This document shows, one piece after another, positions 51,599 through 62,261 of a stretch of 64,000 bases of DNA (its first letter is position 1; the number at the start of each line of letters is the position of its first letter). Position numbers and translations under genes: made by a program. The notes beneath the pieces were generated by a model, which was given only the letters and a program-made list of their open reading frames with translations, was not told the DNA's origin and made no database searches. The stretch covers positions 182,501-246,500 of the forward strand of contig CAJNDS010001225.1 in assembly GCA_905221605.1 (NCBI GenBank), given 5' to 3'. This stretch comes from Symbiodinium natans (Eukaryota; Sar; Dinophyceae; Suessiales; Symbiodiniaceae).

Positions 51599-52582
51599 TC
51601 AACAATTATACTTAGCTTTGGAGTAGTCCCTGGAAAAAATGTATATACGTTTTAGGTCTAATTCGCCATAACAGGAACCCAGAACCAAAAAAAGTATTAA
51701 AGTATAGTACTCCAAGACCCAGTATACGAATTCCACTGAAAGAGCTAGCAAGAGTAGCCAAGGCAAGCGTTGCCGCAGGGGCCTAAGAAGGCCCCCCATA
51801 TAGTCCCAGAAGCCCGGCGATGACGGTAGGAGGCAGCAGCTGAGGCTTACCGACCCCAAAACGCCAAGACCGATCACACCCAGCCAAACATGGTTTTTGT
51901 TATCGATGAGTGGCCTGAAAATTGCACACGTGCAGTTTCCAGGACGAGCTCGAAGCCCAGGCCACCCCCGCACATCACGAGGGTCACCAGCCGCCCCAGC
52001 AGTCGCATCAAGGCGATCCTTGAAGATCATAACAAGAAAACTTGTGCAAATGTATTGTTCTTCCCTGGCACAGCACCCGGCATACAAGAAGAGCAACAAG
52101 CTGGCCGGGAGGTAGAGCCCATAGATGCACAGAAAGACGACCTTCACGAAGAGCTGCCAACCGGTTAGGGCCTCCTGCGTCCAGCCGTGCCACAGGACCA
52201 ACAAGCAGGACAGCACGTGGATCAAGATGAGTCGAAGCGGAGGATAGAGAAGGCGCGGGAGGAAACCGATATAGTATAGCGTTTTCCCAACCTGAGCCGT
52301 CTGAAATCGGCGCGGGGGGCTTGTTCGCCAGTGATTTGGGCTCACAGCAAGCTTCTTGCTCCGTCTGCGTCGGCAGTCTTGCGGTTGGGGGACTGGGGGA
52401 ATGGGGGCTCCCATGTTGCCCTTGGACCGCACACTCGCACACCAGATTGGCTGTGTCAAAAAGCGCCCGTGATGATGTCGCGACGAATGCGATGACTCAG
52501 CACCCCGAACGAATCTGAATCTTGCAGACTTAGCAGAAAAAAACCAAAACAATCCCAATAAACAACGCCTGCAACCGAACAT
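51599..52582 (-). CDS. Multi-pass membrane protein, unknown family
   Basis: 327 residues. The N-terminal third is basic, with an early hydrophobic stretch (LLGLFWFF). At least four membrane segments follow: near residues 110-130 (LILIHVLSCLLVL), 145-170 (VVFLCIYGLYLPASLLLF), 235-258 (VWLGVIGLGVLGSVSLSCC) and 278-305 (WLLLLALSVEFVYWVLEYYT). NCT is a possible glycosylation site. The last 35-40 residues are encoded by a repeat also found at 61132-61240, so the native C-terminus may have been replaced. No introns or telomere arrays inside. No homologue recognised; transporter or channel subunit is only a guess. Confidence 0.6.
   Translation of the reverse strand: MFGCRRCLLGLFWFFSAKSARFRFVRGAESSHSSRHHHGRFLTQPIWCASVRSKGNMGAPIPPVPQPQDCRRRRSKKLAVSPNHWRTSPPRRFQTAQVGKTLYYIGFLPRLLYPPLRLILIHVLSCLLVLWHGWTQEALTGWQLFVKVVFLCIYGLYLPASLLLFLYAGCCAREEQYICTSFLVMIFKDRLDATAGAAGDPRDVRGWPGLRARPGNCTCAIFRPLIDNKNHVWLGVIGLGVLGSVSLSCCLLPSSPGFWDYMGGLLRPLRQRLPWLLLLALSVEFVYWVLEYYTLILFLVLGSCYGELDLKRIYIFSRDYSKAKYNC
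51660..51722. repeat. Dispersed repeat AACAGGAACCCAG, copy 1
   Basis: ATAACAGGAACCCAGAACC, then AAAGTATTAAAGTATAGTAC. Shared with 61132-61240 and overlapping the 3' end of the membrane-protein ORF. Confidence 0.75.
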
Positions 52583-52976
52583 CTAGCTAGCTTTAGGGCT
52601 GGCAGCAGAGCACTAGTCTGTAGATCTCGGCTTCACCTGTTTGCTACTACTTGAGTCTGCAGTCCATAATTAGGCTCCAAGAGACCACCACCAAGTCCAA
52701 AGACTACGTATGCCTGACCCACAATTACCTCAAGGAAACAAGGCCCAAGCCTAGCCCAGACACAGAGCCTTATAAGCCCTAAACCCTAAATCCCCAAAAA
52801 CCCTAAACACTGAACTGGTGCATCGAGTCAGGGGGAGGGGTTCTAGGCGTGCCGAAGCTGAGTCAGGCCCTGGACCATTAAACCCTACACCGTAAGCCCT
52901 AAACCCTAAACCCTAAACCCTAAACCCCTAAACCCTCCACCCTGAGCCCCTCGGTCTAGGCAATATAGGGAGCCGC

Positions 52977-53011
52977 CTGGTCGATGCCGCCGTCGCTGTT
53001 GGTGTCAAGCC
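52977..53011 (-). CDS. EF-hand loop exon (LDTNSDGGIDQ)
   Basis: Two bases plus 11 codons, acceptor CACCGCAG, donor GCGGCT. LDTNSDGGIDQ matches the EF-hand loop DxNxDGxID. If the GC donor is not used, a stop follows nine codons further. CCCTAAA left, TTTAGG right. Confidence 0.7.
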
Positions 53012-53159
53012 CTGCGGTGTGGAGTTTTAGGACTGAGGGGCACACGTGAAGAACGAAACCCTAAGCCCTCAACCCTAAACCCTACAGGTTTAGGGTTTAG
53101 GGTTTAGGGTTTAGGGTTTAGGGTTTCGGGTTTAGGGTTTAGGGTTTAGGGTACACCCT

Positions 53160-53470
53160 AAACCGCTCAACCACATGGTAGGGGGTGCAGGTAAAACTGA
53201 GGATATTAAATTAAGTGCCATGATGGGCGATATAGTAAGCACTGACTAGTTTTCGTATTCTGGTTTAATACCCTTAACAGCAACCAAGCTGACTATCCTG
53301 TTCCCGCAATGGGCATCGTAGACAAGAAGGCCATTCGTAGATCCCGTAGAATTTGTACTTAATTGGCATACTAAGACACCTGACATATATCAGTCATGTT
53401 TAGAGTCGTGGGACATGTTCGGATAAAGGTACAGGATGCAGCACACAAGCCTTAAACACCCCAAGCCCAC
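53160..53470. other. Unique AT-richer sequence, no gene seen
   Basis: About 300 bp without telomere repeats, stops in all frames, no inverted ends. Nothing recognised. Confidence 0.5.
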
Positions 53471-53620
53471 AGCGCAAAACCACAAAAAACTTAGTTGCTG
53501 AGTTCACAAGCCCCCCCCCCCCCGCCCCTCAAAAAAGCACAGAAAGTTACACTTTCAGTTCTATAGGGGATTATGCTTTTGCATTTAGCCTTCGGGTATG
53601 CTTCCCGGCACACTCGGGTC

Positions 53621-53818
53621 TATTTGGAGGTTCATGGTACTTAGAAACCCAATAATAGCTTTAACCCAATTGTAACGTTATTAGGGTACGTAAGGAGCTC
53701 ATATGTGGTTATACCTACACTTCGAAGGGTTACCCTAAACCCTAAACGAACACGAAACCCTAAACCCTTCGGATATAACTACACTTATAATGGACTAAGT
53801 ACCTTGAACCTCCAAGTA
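53621..53818. mobile_element. TACTTGGAGGTTCA-family element with internal CCCTAAA
   Basis: Left TATTTGGAGGTTCATGGTAC, right ACCTTGAACCTCCAAGTATA. Between 53733 and 53768 telomere-type units split it; CTACACTT.(A)TAATGG-like family sequence is present on both sides of the array. Confidence 0.8.
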
Positions 53819-54132
53819 TAGGGTCGGTCATGGCACTCTGCTTATAAGCCAGGAGCTGCACGAAGCACCCGAACACCCAATGTGAAGCCTCTTGGCCCTG
53901 CCAGCATTCATAGGACACACGCACACACACAAACACGTTCCAATGGGTTTAGGGTTTAGGGTTTAGGGTTTAGGGGTTTAGGGTTTAGGGGTTTAGGGGT
54001 TTAGGGTTTAGGGGTTTAGGGGTTTAGGGTTTAGGGTTTAGGGTTCAGCTCTGCCCGGTGAACAAACATGAAAGTCCCGAAGCGCCCGAGGCGAGCCCTT
54101 CAACCTTTTGGACGAAAGGCTCGGGATAATGT

Positions 54133-54242
54133 CCCTAAGGGTCCATGTACCTAAATATGGAATACTTGGGCCTTAAAGTACCTCCTATTTTAGGGATTTT
54201 GGGGCCCAGGTACACAATAATGAGGTACATGGACCCTTAGGG
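54133..54242. mobile_element. CCCTAAGGGTCCATG inverted-repeat element, copy 2
   Basis: Left CCCTAAGGGTCCATGTACCT, right GAGGTACATGGACCCTTAGG. Shorter interior than the copy at 42644. Confidence 0.85.
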
Positions 54243-54675
54243 TGTACTGGTCATTGTCTTTGTTTGAGGGGGTTTAGGGCTTAGGGTGCAGGGTTTAGGG
54301 TTTCGGGCTTCTCTATTCTGTAGGAGGAGTGGTAACCTTGGCGTTTCCAAAAGAGGGAAGCCTCAAAACGTGTCATGGTCTTCGGACTTTGCTTTCTCAG
54401 ACTCCAAAACAAGAGCCCTGAAAGAACCCCTAAACCCTAAACCCTAAACCCTAAACCATACACCTGAACGAAACCATCCTGAACTCGGCACACCAGACTT
54501 TGAGCAAAGGTTTGCAAACAAGAGCCCCCCACAACCCCCTAAAGCCCGTTCGAGCCCCAAACCCTAAACCCTGAACCCTAAACCCTACAGTAAACCCTAA
54601 ACCCTAAACCCTGAACCCTGAACCCTGAACCCTAAACCCTAAACCCTAAACCCTAAACCCTAGTCGGCACCCGGC

Positions 54676-54738
54676 TTCCATGGCCAAGTGGCGGAGGAAC
54701 AAGGCCTTGGCTGAGGCCGCCTCGTCCTCATCCGCACC
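54676..54738 (-). CDS. Putative exon (GADEDEAASAKALFLRHLA..)
   Basis: Twenty-one codons, phase 0/0, acceptor GCGCAG, donor GCCGGG. Starts acidic and continues into an amphipathic helix. Upstream of the EF-hand exons on the same strand. Confidence 0.6.
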
Positions 54739-56389
54739 CTGCGCTGCAAAACACTTGGTAGCCCAGGAACCATGGAACAATAAAGCTTCGACCCTAAACA
54801 GTAAACCCTAAACCCTATACCCTATACCCAGAACCCTAAACCCTATACCCTAAACCCTATACCTAAACCCTAAACCCTAAACTCAATACCCTACACCCTA
54901 AACGACAGAACCCTAAACCCTATACCCTACACCCTAAACCCTAAACCCTAAACCCTAAACCACAGGGTGTAGGGTGCAACTCGAAGTGAGCCCCCCGGCC
55001 CCGACGGGAATGCCTGGATTGCTCTGGCGATGAGTAGGAGTGTAAGACCTGGCCATCAAACGGGTTTAGGGTTTAGGGTTTAGGGTTAAAGGGTAAAGGG
55101 TTTAGGGTTTAGGGTTTAGGGTTTAGGGTTTAGGCTGTAGTCTTTGGGTAGTTACACGCATGCTTGGGGCTTAGGGACTGTTGTTTTGTGGCTTTGTTGT
55201 CAGGAGGAGGGGTTATTGCAAGATTTCCCGGTGTTTTTGGAAGCAATAGGTCGCTGGTCAGGGTGCTCGGTTGTGGTTGATTAGGCTTCTGGAGTTTTCG
55301 GGCGTAGGGTTGTAGAAGTACAGGTCTGCAGCCCTAAACCCTAAACCCTTGAACCTTTGAACCCCTATGAATCCTTAATACTTAAGCCCAAAACCCTAAA
55401 CCCTAAACCCCGAGTGTTGGGCCTTCAGGTCTTCGGGCCATATGGGGCCTTAGTGCGATTTTTGAGGGTTTTTGGGTTGTGGGGGTTTGGGGCTTCGTGG
55501 CTTAGGGGTTTGGAGGTTCAGGGTAGTACGGGTCTAGGGGGTTGAGGGCTTGGGGTTTATAGGGGTTTAGGGAGCTGAATGCCCTCAACCCTAAACCCTA
55601 AACCCTAGACGCTAAACCCTAAACCCCAAAAACTCCTGTACCCTAAACCCTGAACCCTAAACCCTAAACCCTAGACGCTAAACCCTAAACCCCTAAACTC
55701 CTGTACCCTAAACCCTGAACCCTAAACCCCTAAACCCAACTGAGGCGGGAACAAAGGAAGGCGCGCATGGCCATGAGCAGGCGACTTCTGAGCCCCCGAA
55801 TACTGATAAGGTCAACCCGACTAAGCCGTATAAGCCCTAAACCCTTAAGGTACTGGAAGCCTTAATCCCTTAAGGTAGTGTAAGCCCTAATCCCTTAAGG
55901 TAGTATAAGCCCTAAAACCCTCAAGGTACTGCAAACCTTCTCATTACACCCCAAACCCATACTCTCTGCTTAGTTCTTTGCATTTGGCGACAGCTTGGAG
56001 CTGTGCTGGGAACCCTAAGACCTAAACCCTAAACCCTAAACCCTAAACCCTAGACCCTAAACCTTATAAGCCTAAACCCTAAACTCTAAAACCCCAAACC
56101 TTAAGCCCTAAGCCCTAAACTGGGGTTTAGGGCTTTGGGGAAAGTTCAGGGCTTCAGGGCGTTCAGGCCCAAGCCCTGCAACTCAGCTTTCGGGTGCCGA
56201 AATGGCAGCAGTGACTGGCGGAGGGGCGCTGCGAGGGATCAGGGGTTGAGTTCTGCCAGGGCCTTAGGGTTTAGGGTGTAGGGTTCGAGGGTCTAGGGTT
56301 TAGGGTTTAGGGTTTAGGGTTTAGGGTTTAAGGTTCGAGGGTTTAGGGTTCCGAAGGGAAACCCTTCGAGGTCTGACGGTTTAAGTTCA

Positions 56390-56600
56390 ACCGGAAGCGA
56401 CTTCTGCGATGTCGTCTTCTCCGGAACCTCTAGACATGCACTGAAATGTGTTCGATCCTCGTCTGGCAGGCTAAGTTGTTCTGGGCTATGCGAGCATTAC
56501 GTATGGTCTGAAGTTGCTGTCTCTTGAGTTGAAAGTTCAGCGATGTCCTTAACGTGACTGTATCGGCCTCCCTGCACCCTATACCCTAAAACTTCTCTTG
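56390..56600. other. Unique sequence without assigned gene
   Basis: Non-repetitive, no clear frame or terminal inverted repeat. Nothing recognised. Confidence 0.45.
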
Positions 56601-56910
56601 CACTTGCACAGGCGCGCGGTCTGGGGTTGGTTGGAGGTCCCTTACATCCCAAACCCTAAATGCTGAACCCTCACCTCAAGATTGAAAAATCGGATTCCTT
56701 AGGTTGTAACTCCCCCCCTTTGAACCCGCGTGAAACCCCAAAACGTACAAGCCCTTGCGCCCTACACCCTAAACCCTCGGCCCCAACCCCCTTTAGACAG
56801 ACTTCAACATGTGTTAAGGAGCTGACGGAAATCCCTAAACCCCCAACCCCAACCCCCAAACCCTATTAACCCTAAACCCCTGCATCTCCTTGGGGAGCTG
56901 GCTGAGTCAC

Positions 56911-56956
56911 TGCGAAGATTCTTTTTGTCTCTCCAGGGGGCGTGCCCGGGACGAAC
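56911..56956 (-). CDS. Putative exon (VRPGHAPWRDKKNLR)
   Basis: Fifteen codons plus one base, acceptor GTGCAAG, donor GTGACT. CCCTAAACCCC left; TTTAGGG right. Confidence 0.5.
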
Positions 56957-57517
56957 CTTGCACCCGAAACTCGGTGATAGAGGGCAAAAGTAGGGTTTAG
57001 GGTTTAGGGTTTAGGGTTTAGGGTTTAGGGTTTATCGTGTAGGGTTTAGGGTTCAGGGCTAAATTTCTTGCCATAATAGGTTTGTGCAGACCCTGTGCTG
57101 GACGTTCGCTGAAGGTTCGCCCCGCCTGGGAGATGCTTGGGGGCAGCCGAGGTGAAACGGTTCTGGCCCCGTCGAGGGCTTCTGGGCATCGAAGGGCTGC
57201 AGGTACCCAGCAGAGCTATTGTTTAGGGTTTGGGGTTGTTTAGGGTTGTTTAGGGTATCGGGTTTGGGGCTATTACTAAATTCCTAGGGTTTGGGGTTAT
57301 GCTAAATTCCTAGGTTCCTGGGGCTCTGAGGGCATAGGATACCACATCTTTTTGAACCAGAAGCATAGAAGGTGCTGGGCAAGGGTCCCATCTGGTGGTA
57401 CTAGCTGACTGTGAGACTTCGGGCCCTAAATCCCAGCGCCAAAATGCCAAACCGTAAGCCCTGCCCCTCCAGCACAAAGCCCTAAACCGCTAAACCCTCA
57501 ATCCCAAATCCTAAGAC

Positions 57518-57568
57518 GGTGCGGGGCTGCTCTTGCCAGAGTCCCTCTTCAGAGAACGCGGGCCTCCC
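57518..57568 (-). CDS. Putative exon (GRPAFSEEGLWQEQPRT)
   Basis: Seventeen codons, phase 0/0, acceptor CCATGCAG, donor GTCTTAGG, a telomere-like unit. A one-base-shifted frame is also open. Confidence 0.5.
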
Positions 57569-58556
57569 CTGCATGGTAGACAGCCTGTTCCTTCATCTCA
57601 CGATGCAGTGCTCAAGGCTTAGGGCAGTTCATCCCACGAAAACCGATATCTCTAGGGGTTGTACCTTGGACCTGTAAGGTGTTGCCCTAGGGTTTTGGGG
57701 ACCCTTTTTGACGATCCTTAAGGTAGTATAAGGGCCATATTAGGAGTACATTTAAGGGGAGCCTTTAGGGGCACTTCCTTAGGGGGGCACGAGTCTGAAT
57801 CCCCTGAAAAATCTGGAGACGGCGGCCCTTCGAGTGAGACTGGTCATGCATTCCACGTCCGAATCCAGCGTCTTCTGCAAGTTCTTACCCGACATGCTTA
57901 CGGGTCCAGTATAGGGCCTTAACAAGTAGAAAAGGGTTTTTGAAGGATATATAGTATCAACAAAAAACTTCAACCCCCAAAGGTCCCTCGCCCTAATTAA
58001 AACTGCCACGCCCCCTGAACCCTAAAGCCTGAACTCGAAACCCCTCAAGCTTCAGCCCAGCATGGCCGATGTCATCCTACATCAAGATGGTCAATTACCT
58101 ATACTGCGGACAGATGTGCGGGAGCTTCCGAAACTGCACCGTAAACCGTAAACCTACTAAAACCCTAAGCCCCAAACGCTAAACCCTACACCCTAAACCC
58201 TAAACCCTAAACCCCAAACCCTAAACCCTAAACCCCTTCGGGGTGCCCAAAAGATGCTCGGAAGGTGAAACTCGGAGCTGCTGGGTGCCCAGGTGGTCTT
58301 GGTCTTCTTAGGGTTTAGGGTTTAGGGTTTAGGGTTTAGGGTTTAGGGTTTAGGGGTTAGGGGTTTAGGGTTTAGGGTCTAGGGTCCAGGGTTAGGGTTT
58401 AGGGTTTAGGCATTATCCAGGTTTCGAGTTTAGGTTTCAGGGTTGAGGCTCTATAGGTTTTTTTGGGCTTAGAGCTGAACTTGCGGAACGCGTTAGAATC
58501 AGATGGGCTCAGAGGTACGGGTTCTGCTGCGTCGTGACCTGGCGCGTTTCGGAGTT

Positions 58557-58598
58557 GCGGGGGGGGGGGGGGGGGGGGGGGGGGCGGGGGGGGGGGGG

Positions 58599-58641
<43 letters not shown>

Positions 58642-58745
58642 CGGGGGGGGGGGGCGGGGGGGGGGGGGGGGGGGGGGGCGGGGGGGGGGCGGGGGGGGGG
58701 GGCGGGGGGGGGGGCGGGGGCGGGGGGGGGGCGGGGGGGGGCGGG

Positions 58746-58779
<34 letters not shown>

Positions 58780-58788
58780 GGGGGGGGC
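58557..58788 (+). repeat. 230-bp almost pure G tract with single C
   Basis: Runs of 8-40 G separated by single C and ending GGGAGGGGGGG. Strong G-quadruplex potential on the plus strand. Glycine-rich and proline-rich frames through it are by-products. Confidence 0.95.
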
Positions 58789-59947
58789 AGCACCCCAGAG
58801 CCCTAAGCTGGGTTGTAGGGTTTGAAGGTTGGGATTTGGGGGAAACGGGTTTATTAGGGTTTTTGGGGGGGTAGCGTTTAGGGATTAGGGTTTGGGGGTT
58901 TGGCGGTTTAGGTTTAGGGTTCAGGGCTTAGGGTTTCGGGTTTAGGGCTAGGAAGCCTAAGCCCGAAACTTGCTTCAGGGCATAATCAACCAGAAAACCT
59001 GTACTTGCTACCGAATCAACCACACAACTCCTGAACCCCTAAGTCCTACACATAGCCATGGGAGCCTTGTCACTGAGGTGGTACCAGTAGGTGTTGAGCC
59101 TGGGGACGGGCGATGATTGGGCGTGATAGGTGAGAATTGAGGGATGAACTATAAGGTTTCAGCGGTCGGGCCGTATTAGGTTTACTATGAGCGGTTTACG
59201 ATCTGATTGGGTTCCTTATTATAGGAATCCTACAAGTTGGGGGTTTGTATTAGGGGTCCTGAGGGCACTTGCGAGAGGGGCAGGAGGAGAATATTTCGGA
59301 TTTCAGGAGGTCTAGGCCCTAAGCCGAAACCCTAAACCCGAACCTGACCCTAAGCCCGTAAGCCCTCAATCCCAAAGCAAAATGGGACTTATATGTCTGG
59401 TTCTCTGAGGCCATGCCCAAGCCCCAAAGAAGAACACTGAACCTCCATGCAGCACAAGACTACATTGGAGATGTGCCAATAGCCCTTTACAAGACCCAAA
59501 TCAACCCTAAACCCTTAACCCCAAACCCTAAAACCCTGCCTGAAACTCTAAACCCTAAAACCTAAATGCCCTAACCGCTAAAACCCATGATGCCTACCAA
59601 GCCCAAAAATGATCTCGAAGTTCCTGAAAGGCCATGGTTAAAGAACTTTCAACCTGCAAGTAAGATCCACACTAAGCCACTAAGCAATGAACCCTAAGCC
59701 CGACATAAGCCTACACCCCTAAGCCCTGAAAGGGATCTAAGGTGCCTAACGCCCTGCTACTTCCCTACGCTACTTCCTACTACCCGAACCCGAAAACCCC
59801 CACGCGCAAAACCCTCAAACTGCTGGGTTGAGGCTCCAGGGTTTAGGGTGAAAACCGAAGCCCTAAACCCCCTAAACCCCTAAACCTAAACCCCCAAACC
59901 ACCTAAAAACCCTAAACCCTAAACCCTAAACCTAAACCCCAATCGAC

Positions 59948-60030
59948 CTGCCGAGCCGATGAGTCATGCTGGAAAGCCAGACAGGGGCGCCCTCGCGGGC
60001 CAGGCGGGCACGGTCAATGAGCGGGCGCAT
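59948..60030 (-). CDS. Putative first exon (MRPLIDRARLAREGAPVWLS..)
   Basis: Starts with ATG at 60030; no AG lies between the ATG and the upstream array, so it is best read as an initial exon. Twenty-seven codons plus two bases, peptide beginning MRPLIDRARLAREGAPVWLS, donor GTCGAT. CCCTAAA-like left, TTTAGGG right. It may be a gene start; genes with exons at 61-63 kb would then lie upstream in the same orientation. Confidence 0.55.
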
Positions 60031-61131
60031 CCGTTAGCAGGGGGAGGGTTTAGGGTTTAGGGTTTAGGGTTTCGCAGGACTTAAGGGGGATTCGGATTGG
60101 GGTGGGTTCAGGGTTGGGTTTAGGGTTTAGGGTTTGGGGGTTGGAGTTTCAGATTTACAGGGTTTAGGGGTTGGGAGTCACGGTTTTGGGGTTGGAGTTT
60201 GGGGCTTAGAATTGGGGTTTCAGGTTTGGGGTTTAGGGTTTGGGGTCAGGGTTGGGGTTTAGTTGAAGGGGTTGGGTTTAGGGTTTAAGAGGTTGGGAAA
60301 TGGGGTTGGGGATTAGGGCCACAAAACGTTTCGGAGGGGACGATTCTACATTTAACGCTCAAAGGGCTTAGGTTTTCGGGATGAAGCCCTATCAGCGCTC
60401 CCCCCAAACCCTAAACCCAAAAACTCCTCAAAACCCTTAAACCCTAACCCCGAAGCCTAAACCCTAAACCCTAAACCCTAAACCCTAAACCCTAAACCCG
60501 AAACCCGCCTCAGGGGGCAGGAGCTCGCCAGCACCTCGGTGGGGTTCAGGGCGCGTTCTTCTAACCTCCCTGAGCTCTCTCCCGAAACCACCCAAAACCC
60601 AAAAACCCCCTGAAACCCTAAACCCTAAACCCTATACCACTAAACCTCCCAGATCTTCCAATAGGCTTGGTGAGGAGTTCGGGGTCTAGGGTTTAGGCTT
60701 TAAGGTATAATGTCGACTTAAAAAAGGATTAGTCCGAAACTTTACTTCAAGAATCGTAATATGAAATACGGGGGGGTTGTTCTGAAGAGGGCCAAGGGCT
60801 TACGTAGGGTTCGCAATCATTCTAGAGAGCCAGGGTGAAGCCTACTCCATGAACCCATATAGACTTTGCAAGAGCTTTGCTATGAAGTCTTGCCACCTCT
60901 GTTCCTCAAACAACAACCGGACCAAAACTCAAAACCCTAAACCCTACTAAGTCTAAGTAAAACCCTATAACTATAATCCTATAACATTCTTAAACAAACC
61001 TTCAGGACCATAACCCCAAACCCTCAATCCTAAACCATAAGCCCTATCGCTACACCCTATAACCCTATAACCCCCTCGAACCCTATTGGAGGTAGATCTG
61101 GGAAAAAAGCCTTTTTAGGTAGAAGTATATA

Positions 61132-61240
61132 GCTGTAACAGGAACCCAGAAAGAAAAAAGTATTAAAGTAAAGTAGTCCAAAAAACCCAGAAACCAAACA
61201 AAAGTATTAAAGTAAAGTAGTCCAACACTCAATTATGGAA
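61132..61240. repeat. Dispersed repeat AACAGGAACCCAG, tandem copies
   Basis: Two copies in tandem of AACCCAGAAA..AAAGTATTAAAGTAAAGTAG, matching 51660-51722. Confidence 0.8.
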
Positions 61241-61422
61241 AAAAAACCAGGTCCTGATTTGGGGTTGGGGGCGGGGTTGTTTAGGTTAGGACTTAGGGTT
61301 TATAGGGCACATTTAAGGGTTTTAAGGTTTTGGGAAATAGGCCCAAAACCCAGTGAACCCTAAACCCTAAACCCTAAACCCTAAACCCTCCCCCAAGTGA
61401 ACATGCCCCTTGAACCTTAAGC

Positions 61423-61484
61423 CGAGGCGCGATAGAGCTGGCCCTCGGCATCCAGGCGCAGTGGCACGTGCCTGAGGCGGTTGC
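61423..61484 (-). CDS. Putative exon (NRLRHVPLRLDAEGQLYRAS)
   Basis: Two bases plus 20 codons, acceptor CAGCCGCAG right after CCCTAAACC (coding strand), donor GCTTAAGG, a repeat-like unit. TTTAGGG array immediately right. Confidence 0.65.
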
Positions 61485-61495
61485 CTGCGGCTGGG

Positions 61496-61609
61496 TTTAG
61501 GGTTTAGGGTTTAGGGTTTAGGGTTTAGGGTTTAGGGTTTAGGGTTTAGGGTTTAGGGTTTAGGGTTTAGGGTTTAAGGTTTAGGGTTTAGGGTTTAGGG
61601 TTTAGGATT
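61496..61609 (+). repeat. TTTAGGG array
   Basis: About sixteen units abutting the acceptor side of the exon at 61423-61484. Confidence 0.95.
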
Positions 61610-62199
61610 TGCGCGCGTGGCGGGGCTTTTCGGGTCTCTAGGGTCACTGGGGCTAAGGGGGGGTTTAAAAAGGTGTTGGGGGTTACAAGGTTTAGGGTTT
61701 AGTTGGGAGCTTCTGAGAAAGGGTCGGGTTTAAATTTAGGACTTCTTGCAGGCTTAGTGTTTAGGGCTTGATCTGTGCTTGGAGATGCACAGGATTCGGG
61801 GTGCTTAGGGCCTATAGACCCCACTTGGACAATGATTCGCCCTTAGTTGTCCAGTATTTAACCTGGGGGAACTAAAGGTTAACCTTTGGGATTATCAGGG
61901 GATTATATTGCCCCAAAAAGGTTTTTAAAGGTTAGCTACTCTACAACTAAGCTCCTCGGACGGTCTTGAAAGAAAGTGCAGTATGTACAAAGTACAAGGC
62001 TGGCATTTTCCACTTTTTTTCCGGGGCCGTCCGGTTTAGGGTTTAGGGTAGTTTGGATTCAGCTTGATGTAGGGCTCATAGAAGGGTATGAGATCAGGCA
62101 TGAATTAAACGCCTCAAACACCCTGAGCCCTAAAGATGATCCTTTTGAACCCTAAACCCTAAACCCCTAACCCCTAAACCCTAAACCCTAGAGGAGATT

Positions 62200-62261
62200 C
62201 TGAGAGTGGAGGCCTCGCCGGTGCAGCTCGATGAAGGCCTCCCAGCAGTAAAGGTCCGAGC
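62200..62261 (-). CDS. Putative exon (SDLYCWEAFIELHRRGLHSQ)
   Basis: Two bases plus about 20 codons, acceptor TCGCTCAG; peptide rich in Trp, Tyr and Cys, not expected by chance. Donor unclear (possibly GA). CCCTAAA left, TTTAGGG right. Confidence 0.6.

Noticed and set aside
58503-58874. Poly-glycine and poly-proline frames
   Set aside because: Translation of the G tract; no real protein signal.
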